The notes under the pieces were generated by a model that was given only the letters and a program-made list of their open reading frames with translations, did not search any database and was not told where the DNA came from. This document shows, piece after piece, positions 26,279 to 35,000 of a stretch of 64,000 bases of DNA. Location of the stretch: assembly GCF_900177685.1 (NCBI RefSeq), contig NZ_FXAY01000002.1, forward strand, positions 682,001-746,000, read 5' to 3'. Within the stretch, counting starts at the first letter, position 1. Every line of letters starts with the position of its first letter. A program made the translations under genes and the position numbers. The DNA comes from Agreia pratensis (GTDB taxonomy: Bacteria > Actinomycetota > Actinomycetes > Actinomycetales > Microbacteriaceae).

Positions 26279-28009
26279 ATGGCTGAAGCGAACAGTGTGT
26301 CCAGGTCTACGAAGCTGGGCCCCGAAGAACGTGAAGCCGCGATCGAGGCACTGAAGAACAAAGAACTCGACATTCTGGTCGTGGGCGGAGGCATCGTCGG
26401 CGCAGGCGCCGCACTCGATGCTGCGACCCGCGGACTCCGCGTCGGAATCGTCGAAGCCCGCGACTGGTCGAGTGGAACGAGTTCGCGCTCTTCGAAGCTG
26501 GTGCACGGCGGTGTTCGCTACCTCGAACAGCTCAACTTCCGCCTCGTGCGCGAAGCCCTGATCGAGCGCGGCCTCCTGCTGCAGCGCATCGCCCCGCACC
26601 TCGTCAAGCCTGTGCGCTTCCTCATTCCGCTCAAGCGCCGTTTCATTGACCGCTTCTACATCGGCGCCGGCATGGTGCTGTACGACCTCTTCTCCTATAC
26701 CGGAGGCCGCCCGCCCGGCGTTCCCCACCACCGCCACCTCACCCGCGGCCAGGTTCAGCGCGCGATCCCGAGTATGGCTCACGACGCACTCATCGGTGGC
26801 ATCACGTACTACGACGCGCAGGTCGACGATGCGCGCTACGGCGCCTCCGTCGTGCGCACCGCGTCGTTCTACGGAGCCCACGCGGCGAGCCGGGTGCGCG
26901 TCGAGGGATTCATCAAGGTCGGGCAGCGGGTCGTCGGGGTTCATGCCCACGACCTGCAGACCGGTGAGAAGTTCGACATTCGCGCGAAGCAGGTCGTCAA
27001 CGCCACGGGGGTCTGGACCGACGACACCCAGGCGATGGTCGGAGAACGCGGACAATTCAAGGTGCGGGCGTCGAAGGGCATCCACCTCGTCGTGCCGCGC
27101 GACCGGTTCCAGTCCTCCATGGGACTGCTTCTGCGCACGGAGAAGAGCGTGCTCTTCGTCATCCCGTGGGGTCGGCACTGGCTGGTGGGTACTACGGACA
27201 CCGACTGGCACCTCGACAAGGCTCACCCCGCCGCGACCGCGGCCGACATCGACTATGTGCTCGAGCACGTCAACACGGTGCTGAACGTGCCCCTCACCCG
27301 CGACGACGTCGAGGGTGTCTACGCGGGCCTTCGTCCGCTGCTTGCCGGAGAGAGTGACCAAACGTCGAAGCTGTCGCGCGAACACCTCGTCGCGCACTCG
27401 GTTCCGGGCCTCGTCGTGATCGCCGGTGGCAAGTGGACCACCTACCGTGTGATGGCCAAAGACGCGATCGACGCCGCTGTCTCTGCGCTCGACGGCAAGA
27501 TCGCCGGAAGCGTCACCGAGGACATCGCGCTGCTCGGTGCGGAGGGCTACCAGGCCGCGTGGAACAAGCGCAGCAAGATCGCCCGCAAGTTCGGTGTGCA
27601 CACCGTGCGTATCGAGCACCTGCTCAACCGCTTCGGCACGCTGACCGACGAACTGCTCGATCTCATCTCGTCGAACCCTGAACTCGCCGAACCCCTTCCG
27701 GGCGCCGACGACTACCTCGCGGCCGAGGTCGTCTACGCTGCCAGTCACGAAGGCGCCCTGCATCTCGAAGACGTGCTCGCGCGTCGAACTCGCATCTCGA
27801 TCGAGGCATGGGACAGGGGAGTCTCTGCGGCGCCGGTCGCGGCCCGACTCATGGCCGGAGTGCTCGGCTGGGACGAAGCTCGCATCGAGCGGGAGGTCGC
27901 GAACTACCTCCGCCGGGTGGCGGCGGAGCGTGCGAGCCAGGAGCAGCCCGACGACGAATCAGCCGATCGCATCCGGCTCGAGGCTCCGGACATCGCGGCA
28001 GAGGTGTAG
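26279..28009 (+). CDS. glpD: Glycerol-3-phosphate dehydrogenase/oxidase
   Basis: 576 residues. It oxidizes glycerol-3-phosphate to dihydroxyacetone phosphate at the membrane using FAD. The FAD Rossmann motif VVGGGIVGAGAALDAATRGL is at ~37-56, followed by SSGTSSRSSKLVHGGVRYLEQ (GlpD signature), WTDDTQAMVG, TTDTDW and GGKWTTYR. A C-terminal DAO_C-like domain follows. A strong GAGGAGG site precedes ATG 26279. A hairpin closes the transcript. Confidence 0.95.
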   Translation: MAEANSVSRSTKLGPEEREAAIEALKNKELDILVVGGGIVGAGAALDAATRGLRVGIVEARDWSSGTSSRSSKLVHGGVRYLEQLNFRLVREALIERGLLLQRIAPHLVKPVRFLIPLKRRFIDRFYIGAGMVLYDLFSYTGGRPPGVPHHRHLTRGQVQRAIPSMAHDALIGGITYYDAQVDDARYGASVVRTASFYGAHAASRVRVEGFIKVGQRVVGVHAHDLQTGEKFDIRAKQVVNATGVWTDDTQAMVGERGQFKVRASKGIHLVVPRDRFQSSMGLLLRTEKSVLFVIPWGRHWLVGTTDTDWHLDKAHPAATAADIDYVLEHVNTVLNVPLTRDDVEGVYAGLRPLLAGESDQTSKLSREHLVAHSVPGLVVIAGGKWTTYRVMAKDAIDAAVSALDGKIAGSVTEDIALLGAEGYQAAWNKRSKIARKFGVHTVRIEHLLNRFGTLTDELLDLISSNPELAEPLPGADDYLAAEVVYAASHEGALHLEDVLARRTRISIEAWDRGVSAAPVAARLMAGVLGWDEARIEREVANYLRRVAAERASQEQPDDESADRIRLEAPDIAAEV

Positions 28010-28024
28010 TAGCTCCTTCGACCG

Positions 28025-28055
28025 GCGCACGGAGCGGTCGCGCCATTCCGTGCGC
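28025..28055 (+). terminator. Hairpin after glpD
   Basis: Perfect 9-bp arms GCGCACGGA / TCCGTGCGC around a 13-base loop, just downstream of the glpD stop; no T tract. TAGAAT at 28059-28064 right after it is a likely -10 for the next operon. Confidence 0.6.
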
Positions 28056-28058
28056 GGG

Positions 28059-28064
28059 TAGAAT
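28059..28064 (+). promoter_or_regulatory. Putative -10 box of the antiporter operon
   Basis: TAGAAT about 45 bp before ATG 28109, giving a short leader with the ribosome site GAGGAG. Confidence 0.4.
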
Positions 28065-28108
28065 GAGGTAGTCCGCCCGCACGATGCAGCTACCCGAGGA
28101 GTTCAGTC

Positions 28109-28642
28109 ATGGTCGATGTCCGACGGGTCAAGCTCCCCGGCGTCGGTGTACTGCACACCTTCATCACGGCAGACGGCGGCAAGGTCGGAGTCATCGCTCA
28201 CCGCTCGGGTCACAGCGATCTGATCACGTTCTCCGACGAAGACAACACCTCAGACGCGGCCAAGGTGTCGCTGCGTCTCAGCGAAGACGAGGCGCGAACT
28301 CTCGCCGAGCTCCTGGGCGGCACGCAGATCACCGAGTCGCTCACGGCGCTCGACCAGATCCCCGGTCTGAGCATCGACTGGTTCACTGTCGACTACGAAG
28401 ACCACATCGCAGGGCAGCCTCTGGGCAATACGGCAGAACGCGACATCGTCGGCCTCACGGTCGTCGCCGTCGTGCGCGGCGAGTCGGCGAACCCCGCCCC
28501 CGCCCCCGACTTCAAGGTCTTCCCCGGCGACACCCTCGTTGTCGCCGGGTCACCCGAGAAGGTCGCGAAGGCCTTCAACTTCTTCCGCACGGGCGAGATG
28601 CGCTCCAAGAGCGGCGCCGCCGACGGCTCTCCCGGGCGTTAG
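28109..28642 (+). CDS. khtT: KhtT-like TrkA-C regulatory subunit of a cation/proton antiporter
   Basis: 177 residues. The N-terminal ~70 residues match the KhtT-type start (VDVRRVKLPGVGVLHTFITADGGKVGVIAHRSG). A TrkA-C (RCK-C) domain at ~75-165 (IAGQPLGNTAERDIVGLTVVAVVRG...FKVFPGDTLVVAGSPEKV) probably binds a nucleotide such as c-di-AMP in relatives. It ends 3 bp before the antiporter gene. In Bacillus, KhtT controls KhtU K+/H+ exchange; the cation here is inferred. Confidence 0.82.
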   Translation: MVDVRRVKLPGVGVLHTFITADGGKVGVIAHRSGHSDLITFSDEDNTSDAAKVSLRLSEDEARTLAELLGGTQITESLTALDQIPGLSIDWFTVDYEDHIAGQPLGNTAERDIVGLTVVAVVRGESANPAPAPDFKVFPGDTLVVAGSPEKVAKAFNFFRTGEMRSKSGAADGSPGR

Positions 28643-28645
28643 GCG

Positions 28646-30091
28646 ATGCACTTCGGGCCCGATCTCCTCATTCTGGGCGCCCTGTTCATCATCGCCTACG
28701 TGCTCGGCCGGCTCGGCAAGAGCATCGGTCTTCCCGCGATTCCGATCTACATGGCCGTCGGACTGCTGGCGAGCCCGAACTTCCATCTCTTCCCCCTCGA
28801 GTTCGTTCACACGGAGTACATCGAACTCATGGCCGTGTTCGGCCTCGTCCTGCTGCTGTTCAACCTCGGTCTCGAGTTCGATCAAGACGAGTTCTTCTCT
28901 AACGCGGGAAAGCTGATCATCTCGGGCGGCTCCTACATCGCGCTCAACATGGGCGCGGGGTTTGCGTTCGGCTTCATGCTCGGATGGGGAACGCGCGAAG
29001 CCCTCATCGTGGCGGGCATCACGGCCACGAGTTCCAGCGCGATCGTCACGAAACTGCTCATCGAACTCAAGCGCCTGGCCAATCCCGAGACGCCGATGAT
29101 CCTCGGCGTCACCGTCGTCGAAGACATCTTCATCGCCATCTACCTCGCGATCGTGTCGGTCGTGCTGTCGGGCGAGACGGAGATCTGGCCTGTCGTGGGC
29201 AAGCTGGGCATCGCGTTCCTTTTCCTCATCGTGATGTTCACCGTGGCCCGGTGGGGCGGACGGGTCGTGTCGCGGCTGTTCCGCACCAAAGACGACGAGC
29301 TCTTCACGATCCTGTTCTTCGGCCTGGCGATCATGTTCGGCGGCATCGGCGAGATCCTCGGTGTCACGGATGCGATCGGCGCGTTCCTGATCGGTCTCGT
29401 GTTGGGCGCGACCAGATACCGCAATCGCATCGAGAACATCGCTATACCGTTGCGTGACGTTTTCGGCGCCTTCTTCTTCCTCAACTTCGGGCTCGGCCTC
29501 GATCCCACCAAGTTTGCCCCGGTGATCGTGCCCGTTCTCGGGGCTGTGCTGATGACGGTGGTCTTGAACGCCGGAGCGGGCCAGTTCGTGGCGTGGCTGA
29601 ACAAGCTCGGTCCCCGTGCCGGAATCAACGCCAGCGTGATTCTGCAGAACAGGGGAGAATTCGCCCTCATCCTCGCGACACTCTCGTTGTCTGCGGGACT
29701 CGACGAACGCATCCAGCCATTCGCCGGTCTCTACGTTCTGATCATGGCGATCATGGGCCCGATCCTCGCAGCGAACTCCGAGAAGATCTCGTCGTTCATT
29801 CTTCGCCCCAGATCCGCCGCGGCAAAGGCGAGGGGCGCGCAGAAGAGTCGCGATCCGATGCTCGACGAAGAGATCGCGCTCGTCGCCGCCGTCACCGCAG
29901 GGCAAGACGTGTCGCTGCCGAGGGCGGACGACGATTCGGAGCCCACACTCGATACGACGCCGCGCGGTCAGGCTGTTTCGCAGGAACCGGTGACGGGCGA
30001 TGTGGATGCCCTCATTCAGCAGGCCATGCGGCAATCCGATGACCTCGGACCCCGCGATCGCGCTCCGCGCGAGAGAGACAGCGAATATTGA
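28646..30091 (+). CDS. khtU: CPA2-family cation:proton antiporter (KhtU-like)
   Basis: 481 residues with ~12 helices at ~1-385 and a charged cytoplasmic tail. LLLFNLGLEFDQDEFF, ITATSSSAIVTKLL, GVTVVEDIFIAIYLA and NRGEFALILATL are CPA2/KefB-type motifs; the VEDI aspartate is a candidate ion-binding site. Unlike Kef there is no TrkA-N domain; the soluble partner is the upstream TrkA-C protein. Likely potassium and pH homeostasis. The stop overlaps the next start by 4 bp. Confidence 0.87.
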   Translation: MHFGPDLLILGALFIIAYVLGRLGKSIGLPAIPIYMAVGLLASPNFHLFPLEFVHTEYIELMAVFGLVLLLFNLGLEFDQDEFFSNAGKLIISGGSYIALNMGAGFAFGFMLGWGTREALIVAGITATSSSAIVTKLLIELKRLANPETPMILGVTVVEDIFIAIYLAIVSVVLSGETEIWPVVGKLGIAFLFLIVMFTVARWGGRVVSRLFRTKDDELFTILFFGLAIMFGGIGEILGVTDAIGAFLIGLVLGATRYRNRIENIAIPLRDVFGAFFFLNFGLGLDPTKFAPVIVPVLGAVLMTVVLNAGAGQFVAWLNKLGPRAGINASVILQNRGEFALILATLSLSAGLDERIQPFAGLYVLIMAIMGPILAANSEKISSFILRPRSAAAKARGAQKSRDPMLDEEIALVAAVTAGQDVSLPRADDDSEPTLDTTPRGQAVSQEPVTGDVDALIQQAMRQSDDLGPRDRAPRERDSEY

Positions 30092-30915
30092 CCCTGTTCA
30101 GCGTCATGCGGCGACCGCGATGGATCGCCGCCCTCGTCCTCGCCCTCGCCATCGCCGCGATCTTCGCCGGCCTCGGCCAATGGCAACTCGAGCGCGCCGT
30201 CTCGAGTGGTCAGGTCGATGACCGGCCCACCGAGACCGTGAAGCCGCTCTCGGAGGTCGCTTCTCCGCAGCAGCCGGTTCTCGCCGTCGAGGCTGCGCAG
30301 AAAGTGCAGACCCAGGGCATCTTCGAACCCGCCGACTACGGGATCCTGGCAGACAGGCTGAACGGAGAGCGCTCGGGATACTGGGTCATTGCGCACCTCG
30401 CGGTCGACGAACCCGGTGCCCCGGCTCTCGCTGTGGCTCTCGGGTGGGCTCCCGATCGCGACGCGGCCATCGCCGTGCGCGACAGGCTGGCTGCCCAGCC
30501 CCGCGCATCCGGCCCCGTCGCGGTCGAGGGGCGCTATATCGACCCTGACGCGCCCACCGTCGACGACGCTGAAAAGGCCAAGGGCGGCGACTACGACCTC
30601 ACGACCATGAGCCCGGCCGCGCTGGTCAACGTCTGGACGGCCCTCACCGATTCGACGGACGTCTACGGTGGCTACGTCATCTCGAGCTCGGCGCCTGACG
30701 GGCTGGACGTCATTGCCGCGCCCGAGCCCGATCGCTCTGTCGAACTCAACTGGCTCAACATCTTCTACGCCGCTGAATGGGTGATCTTCGCGGGCTTCGC
30801 CGTCTTCCTCTGGTATCGCCTCGCCCGCGACGCCTGGGAGCGCGAGCTGGAAGAGCTCGAGGAAGCGGAGAGCGACCTCGACGACCGGAGCCTCGTCGAG
30901 CACGGAATACACTAG
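30088..30915 (+). CDS. SURF1 family protein
   Basis: 275 residues with the SURF1 topology: one helix at ~12-28 (WIAALVLALAIAAIFAGLGQWQLERA), a large extracytoplasmic domain and a second helix at ~224-245 (WVIFAGFAVFLWYRLA). WQLERA and VALGWAPD fit the family, which assists cytochrome c oxidase maturation. Start taken as TTG 30088, overlapping the antiporter stop (TTGA); ATG 30106 is an alternative. Its link to the antiporter operon may be only positional. Confidence 0.85.
   Translation: MTLFSVMRRPRWIAALVLALAIAAIFAGLGQWQLERAVSSGQVDDRPTETVKPLSEVASPQQPVLAVEAAQKVQTQGIFEPADYGILADRLNGERSGYWVIAHLAVDEPGAPALAVALGWAPDRDAAIAVRDRLAAQPRASGPVAVEGRYIDPDAPTVDDAEKAKGGDYDLTTMSPAALVNVWTALTDSTDVYGGYVISSSAPDGLDVIAAPEPDRSVELNWLNIFYAAEWVIFAGFAVFLWYRLARDAWERELEELEEAESDLDDRSLVEHGIH
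30908..30913 (+). promoter_or_regulatory. Putative -10 box of a leaderless promoter (DUF3817 gene)
   Basis: TACACT ends 6 nt before ATG 30920, with no Shine-Dalgarno. It may give the DUF3817-guaA pair its own transcript. Confidence 0.4.
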
Positions 30916-30919
30916 AGAC

Positions 30920-31372
30920 ATGGCCCTCGAACCCAAACCCCGCGACTTTCCGCGCATCCGAAGCGCGGTCAAGCTCTACCGGGTCTCGTCCATCATCACC
31001 GGTGTGATGCTGCTGCTTCTGTGCCTCGAGGTCGTGCTCAAGTACGTTCCGGTATTCGGCGTCGAGCTCGAGCTCGGCGGACCTCAGGGCTTTCTTGCGC
31101 TCGTGCCTGCGGGCACCGTCACAGCGGTCAACCTCTCCACGGGCATCCTCATCGCCCACGGCTGGTTCTACGTTCTGTACCTGTTCGCCGACTTCCAGCT
31201 CTGGAGCCGCATGCGGTGGCCTTTCTGGAAATTCGTGCTCATCGCTCTCGGCGGCATCGTGCCGCTGCTCTCCTTCTTCCTCGAGGTCAGAATCGCCCGC
31301 GAAGTGAAGACATACCTGGCCGGCCGCGAGGCCGAGCTGTCCGCATCCGCCCCCGTGGAGGTCACCCATTAG
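30920..31372 (+). CDS. DUF3817 membrane protein
   Basis: 150 residues with three hydrophobic helices (~22-42, ~68-95, ~107-125). [23 protein letters not shown] and [21 protein letters not shown] match the DUF3817 family of actinobacterial membrane proteins of unknown function. Its stop codon overlaps the probable guaA start, and its last codons contain the guaA ribosome site, so guaA is likely translated by coupling to it. Confidence 0.85.
   Translation: MALEPKPRDFPRIRSAVKLYRVSSIITGVMLLLLCLEVVLKYVPVFGVELELGGPQGFLALVPAGTVTAVNLSTGILIAHGWFYVLYLFADFQLWSRMRWPFWKFVLIALGGIVPLLSFFLEVRIAREVKTYLAGREAELSASAPVEVTH
31357..31361 (+). promoter_or_regulatory. Shine-Dalgarno for the guaA ATT start
   Basis: GGAGG, 6 nt before ATT 31368. 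It is the only strong ribosome site near the 5' end of guaA, and it points to the ATT codon. Confidence 0.65.
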
Positions 31373-32957
31373 CACGCCCAGCCCCGACAGCCAGTCCCGG
31401 CCTGTCCTCGTCGTCGACTTCGGCGCGCAGTACGCCCAGCTCATCGCCCGTCGGGTGCGCGAGGCCAGCGTCTACTCCGAAGTCGTTCCTTCGTCGATCA
31501 CCGCTGAGGAGGTCGCCGCCAAGTCACCCGTGGGAATCGTGCTGTCGGGAGGCCCGTCGAGCGTCTATGAGCCTGGCTCGCCCGAGCTCGACCCCGCGAT
31601 CTTCGACCTCGGCGTGCCTGTGCTCGGCATCTGCTACGGATTCCAGGTCATGGCTCGCGCACTCGGTGGCGAGGTGGCCAACACGGGACTCCGCGAGTAC
31701 GGGTCGACCGACATGACGGTCACCGGCGAGGGCGGATCGCTCCTCGGCGGCCAGCCTGAGTCGCAGACGGTGTGGATGAGTCACGGCGATTCGGTGTCGA
31801 AGGCGCCTGAGGGCTTCGAGGTTCTCGCCAGCACATCGTCGACTCCTGTTGCGGCGTTCGGTTCGAAGGAACGACGCATGTACGGGGTGCAATGGCACCC
31901 TGAGGTGAAGCACTCGGAGTTCGGCCAGCGTGTGCTCGAGAACTTCCTGCACGACACCGCAGGCATCCCCGCAGACTGGACAAGCAACAACGTCATCACC
32001 GATCAGGTCGCTCTGATCAAGAAGCAGGTCGGCGACGGCAAGGTCATCTGCGCTCTCTCGGGCGGAGTCGACTCCTCGGTGGCGGGCGCGATCGTTCATC
32101 AGGCGGTCGGCGATCAACTCACCTGCGTCTTCGTCGACCACGGCCTTCTGCGCCAGGGCGAGCGCGAGCAGGTCGAGATCGACTACGTCGCATCGACCGG
32201 CGTCCGGCTCATCACGATCGACGCGCGCGATCAGTTCATGGACGCCCTCGCCGGTGTGACTGACCCCGAGCAGAAGCGCAAGATCATCGGCCGGGAGTTC
32301 ATTCGAAGCTTCGAGGCTGCCGCTGAGGCTCTCGTGCTCGAGGCTGCTGCGACCGACGGTGAGCCCGTCAAATTCCTCGTGCAGGGAACTCTGTACCCCG
32401 ACGTCGTCGAGTCCGGCGGCGGGACCGGTACCGCCAACATCAAGAGCCATCACAACGTCGGAGGCCTTCCCGAAGATCTCCAGTTCGAGCTCGTCGAGCC
32501 GCTTCGGGCTCTCTTCAAAGACGAGGTGCGTGCCATCGGGCGTGAGCTCGGGCTTCCCGAGGCCATTGTGGGACGCCAGCCGTTCCCTGGTCCCGGCCTC
32601 GGCATCCGGATCGTCGGTGAGGTCACGTGGGAGCGGCTCGAGTTGCTTCGTCAGGCCGACGCCATCGTGCGTGCCGAATTGACCGCGGCTGGTCTCGACG
32701 ACGAGATCTGGCAGTGCCCGGTCGTGCTTCTGGCCGACGTGCGTTCTGTCGGTGTTCAGGGTGACGGCCGCACCTACGGTCACCCGATCGTGCTGCGCCC
32801 CGTCTCGAGTGAAGACGCGATGACCGCCGATTGGACTCGACTGCCCTACGACCTTCTCGCCCGCATCTCGAACCGCATCACCAATGAGGTCGACGGCGTG
32901 AACCGCGTCGTGCTCGACGTGACCAGCAAGCCGCCGGGAACGATCGAGTGGGAGTAA
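31368..32957 (+). CDS. guaA: GMP synthase (glutamine-hydrolysing), with an apparent ATT start
   Basis: 529 residues if begun at ATT 31368. It converts XMP to GMP. The class I glutaminase domain has [31 protein letters not shown] (catalytic Cys) and QWHPEVKH. The ATP-pyrophosphatase domain has [12 protein letters not shown], and the C-terminus is KPPGTIEWE. The first ATG/GTG/TTG in frame is GTG 31455, which would delete the essential first strand [10 protein letters not shown]. Upstream to the in-frame stop at 31305 the only possible initiator is ATT 31368, which overlaps the DUF3817 stop and has GGAGG 6 nt before it. A base error is the main alternative. Confidence 0.93.
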   Translation: MSTPSPDSQSRPVLVVDFGAQYAQLIARRVREASVYSEVVPSSITAEEVAAKSPVGIVLSGGPSSVYEPGSPELDPAIFDLGVPVLGICYGFQVMARALGGEVANTGLREYGSTDMTVTGEGGSLLGGQPESQTVWMSHGDSVSKAPEGFEVLASTSSTPVAAFGSKERRMYGVQWHPEVKHSEFGQRVLENFLHDTAGIPADWTSNNVITDQVALIKKQVGDGKVICALSGGVDSSVAGAIVHQAVGDQLTCVFVDHGLLRQGEREQVEIDYVASTGVRLITIDARDQFMDALAGVTDPEQKRKIIGREFIRSFEAAAEALVLEAAATDGEPVKFLVQGTLYPDVVESGGGTGTANIKSHHNVGGLPEDLQFELVEPLRALFKDEVRAIGRELGLPEAIVGRQPFPGPGLGIRIVGEVTWERLELLRQADAIVRAELTAAGLDDEIWQCPVVLLADVRSVGVQGDGRTYGHPIVLRPVSSEDAMTADWTRLPYDLLARISNRITNEVDGVNRVVLDVTSKPPGTIEWE

Positions 32958-32966
32958 CGCCCGGAC

Positions 32967-34073
32967 TCAGCTGACCCGGGCCGCTGCGCCCCGTGGAGTT
33001 CTCCACGGGCGCCGCAGCGACATGCGCGCGAAGACCCATTCGAGCGGACCCTGTGCGAAGCGCAGTCGCCACAGGACGGCGAATACGAGCGAACCGATCG
33101 TGAGGCCGAGGAACAGTGCCCACGAGAACGCGTCGTCGGGTTCCTCCGGGTGCAGCGCGCCGACCACTGCGATGGCGAGTACCTGCGCGGTGTAGATGCT
33201 GAGAGGCATCGCTCCGGCCGCGATCAGGGGTGAAAAGACCGTGCGAGCGACGGTGTTTCTCACGCGCCCGACACCGGCGATGAGAAGCCCGACCACCGCG
33301 AGGGCGAGCGCTCCGGAGGAGATCGCCTCCATGGTCGTGTCGGTGTGCGCCACGACGGGTTCGCCGAACGTGTTCGACAAACCGTATCCGAGAGCGGCGG
33401 CGGTGAAGCCTCCGATGATCATGGTGAGCTGAACTCGAGGGCGAGTGACCCCGAACCTGGCGACGGCGAGGCCCGCGAGCACGTACGCCAGCCACACCGG
33501 TGCGGGATAGTACGAGTCGAGCCAGGACAGGGGGACGGCCAGGAGGTTGTCTGCGGAAATCGGCAGTGCTCCGTCCCACGCGGTGACGGCGACGAGCGCC
33601 TCGACGACGGCCGGTCCGATGAGCGCGCAGACGAGAGCCGCAGCAGCCAGCACCCAGCGGTTCACGAAGAGCAGCGGCACACAGACGAGGAACATGAATC
33701 CGTAGGAGTCGAGGATGATCGCGATGTTGGTCTCGAGTAGCCAGATGCCGAGGCCGAGCGCGATCAGAAGAAGTGCCCGGATGACGATCGACAGTCGGGC
33801 GCGGGTCCGTGATGCTGCCGCAGCACGGGCGAGCGGATGCTCTCCTCCCGTCATCAACCCGAGAGAGATTCCCGCGAGGGTGGCGAACAGGATCGAGCTG
33901 CGGCCGTCGTAGAACGAATTGCCGTCGCCCGGCAGAGTGTGGGCGGCGAGCATGCCGAGAATGGCCAGCCCGCGCGCTGCGTCGAGACCCGGGATGCGCG
34001 TGACATCGGGTCGAGGAACGACGACGGCGGGGCCGCCCTGAAGGACGGCCCCGCCGTTGATGTCTGCCGACAC
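32967..34073 (-). CDS. Multi-pass acyltransferase-like membrane protein (HGSNAT/DUF418 type)
   Basis: 368 residues with ~10 helices. RIPGLDAARGLAILGMLAAH near the start and the repeated hydrophobic segments resemble the heparan-glucosaminide acetyltransferase-like/DUF418 membrane families. Such proteins may transfer acyl groups across the membrane; no substrate is indicated. The start is GTG 34073 after GGAG, 14 nt past the BI-1 stop. A perfect 10-bp GC hairpin (34026-34055) lies in its first codons. It probably forms an operon with the BI-1 gene. Confidence 0.72.
   Translation of the reverse strand: MSADINGGAVLQGGPAVVVPRPDVTRIPGLDAARGLAILGMLAAHTLPGDGNSFYDGRSSILFATLAGISLGLMTGGEHPLARAAAASRTRARLSIVIRALLLIALGLGIWLLETNIAIILDSYGFMFLVCVPLLFVNRWVLAAAALVCALIGPAVVEALVAVTAWDGALPISADNLLAVPLSWLDSYYPAPVWLAYVLAGLAVARFGVTRPRVQLTMIIGGFTAAALGYGLSNTFGEPVVAHTDTTMEAISSGALALAVVGLLIAGVGRVRNTVARTVFSPLIAAGAMPLSIYTAQVLAIAVVGALHPEEPDDAFSWALFLGLTIGSLVFAVLWRLRFAQGPLEWVFARMSLRRPWRTPRGAAARVS
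34026..34055 (-). terminator. GC hairpin just after the Bax-inhibitor-1 gene
   Basis: GGCGGGGCCG / CGGCCCCGCC arms with a 10-base loop, inside the first codons of the downstream acyltransferase-like gene. No T tract. It could attenuate transcription from the BI-1 gene into the next gene, or simply be coding sequence. Confidence 0.4.
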
Positions 34074-34087
34074 GTTGCTCCGAGAAG

Positions 34088-34873
34088 CTAGTTGCGGAAG
34101 ATCGCGATGAGACGAAGCAACTCGACGTAGAGCCACACGAGCGTGACCGTCAGACCGAAGGCTGCCGACCATCCGTACTTGCGCGGCGCTCCCGTCTTGA
34201 CACCCCGCTGAACGAAGTCGAAGTCGAGTACCAGCGAGTAGGCCGCCATGATCACGGCGAGCACGCCGATGATGATGCCGAAGATTCCGGAGCGGAGGCC
34301 GAACACGTTGTCGGCGGGGAATACGCCGGCGATCATGAGCACGAAGTTGAGCAGCGAGAAGACCGCGTAGCCGATCATGGCGATCAGGAAGATCTTGGTG
34401 GCCCGCTTGGACGCGCGGATTTTACCGTTGGCGAAGAGCGCCAGCGTGGTACCGAAGACGGCGAGCGTGGCGAGCACGGCCTGCACGACGATGCCCTCGT
34501 ACTTGGTCTCGAAGAACGCCGAGATTCCTCCGACGAAGAGACCTTCTGCCGCGGCGTAAGCGATGATCAGCGCCGGCGACGGCTCGCGCTTGAAGGAGTT
34601 GACGAGGCCGAGCACGAGGCCGACGAGGGCCCCGACGATGAACAGGCCGGGCACGATCCAGCCGACGACGGCGCCGGCAAGCAGCACGCCGAACAGCAGC
34701 GCGGTCTTGACGATCGCGTCGTCGTAGGTCATGCGCGAGGTGTCGGCCGGTGTGGCAGACGGGCGCTCGTAGAGATCTTGCAGCTGTGTGCTCGACATCG
34801 TAGGCGCAGCATCAGCAGCGCCCTTTCCGTTGAAGACAGGGTTGCGTGTGAACGCGGGGTTCGCCGACGGCAT
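34088..34873 (-). CDS. Bax inhibitor-1/YccA family membrane protein
   Basis: 261 residues. A soluble N-terminus of ~55 residues is followed by seven hydrophobic helices. EGLFVGGISAFFETKYEGIVVQAVLATLAVFGTTLALF and SLVLDFDFVQRGVKTGAPRKYGW with a final LVWLYVELLRLIAIFRN match the actinobacterial BI-1/YccA family. Related proteins form pH-sensitive calcium leak channels; the physiological role here is unknown. Confidence 0.9.
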   Translation of the reverse strand: MPSANPAFTRNPVFNGKGAADAAPTMSSTQLQDLYERPSATPADTSRMTYDDAIVKTALLFGVLLAGAVVGWIVPGLFIVGALVGLVLGLVNSFKREPSPALIIAYAAAEGLFVGGISAFFETKYEGIVVQAVLATLAVFGTTLALFANGKIRASKRATKIFLIAMIGYAVFSLLNFVLMIAGVFPADNVFGLRSGIFGIIIGVLAVIMAAYSLVLDFDFVQRGVKTGAPRKYGWSAAFGLTVTLVWLYVELLRLIAIFRN

Positions 34874-34988
34874 GAGTTCCTCTTGTACGTAGGTGGACGG
34901 AGTTCAAATCTACCGGGTCGACGCGCAGTCCTGCCCGTGAATGTGGCCATTTCGCAGGGTTTTCGCGCAGGGCGGAGTCGATCCCGGC

Positions 34989-34994
34989 TACCGT
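34989..34994 (+). promoter_or_regulatory. Putative -10 box of a leaderless promoter (glycerophosphodiesterase)
   Basis: TACCGT ends 6 nt before GTG 35001, with no ribosome site. Confidence 0.4.
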
Positions 34995-35000
34995 GGTGGC

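Noticed and set aside
31455-31457. GTG 31455 as the guaA start
   Set aside because: It would remove the conserved first strand of the glutaminase domain and has no Shine-Dalgarno.
32982-33019. Long hairpin near the end of guaA as a terminator
   Set aside because: It lies within the last codons of the convergent acyltransferase-like gene, has bulges and lacks a T tract; support is too weak.
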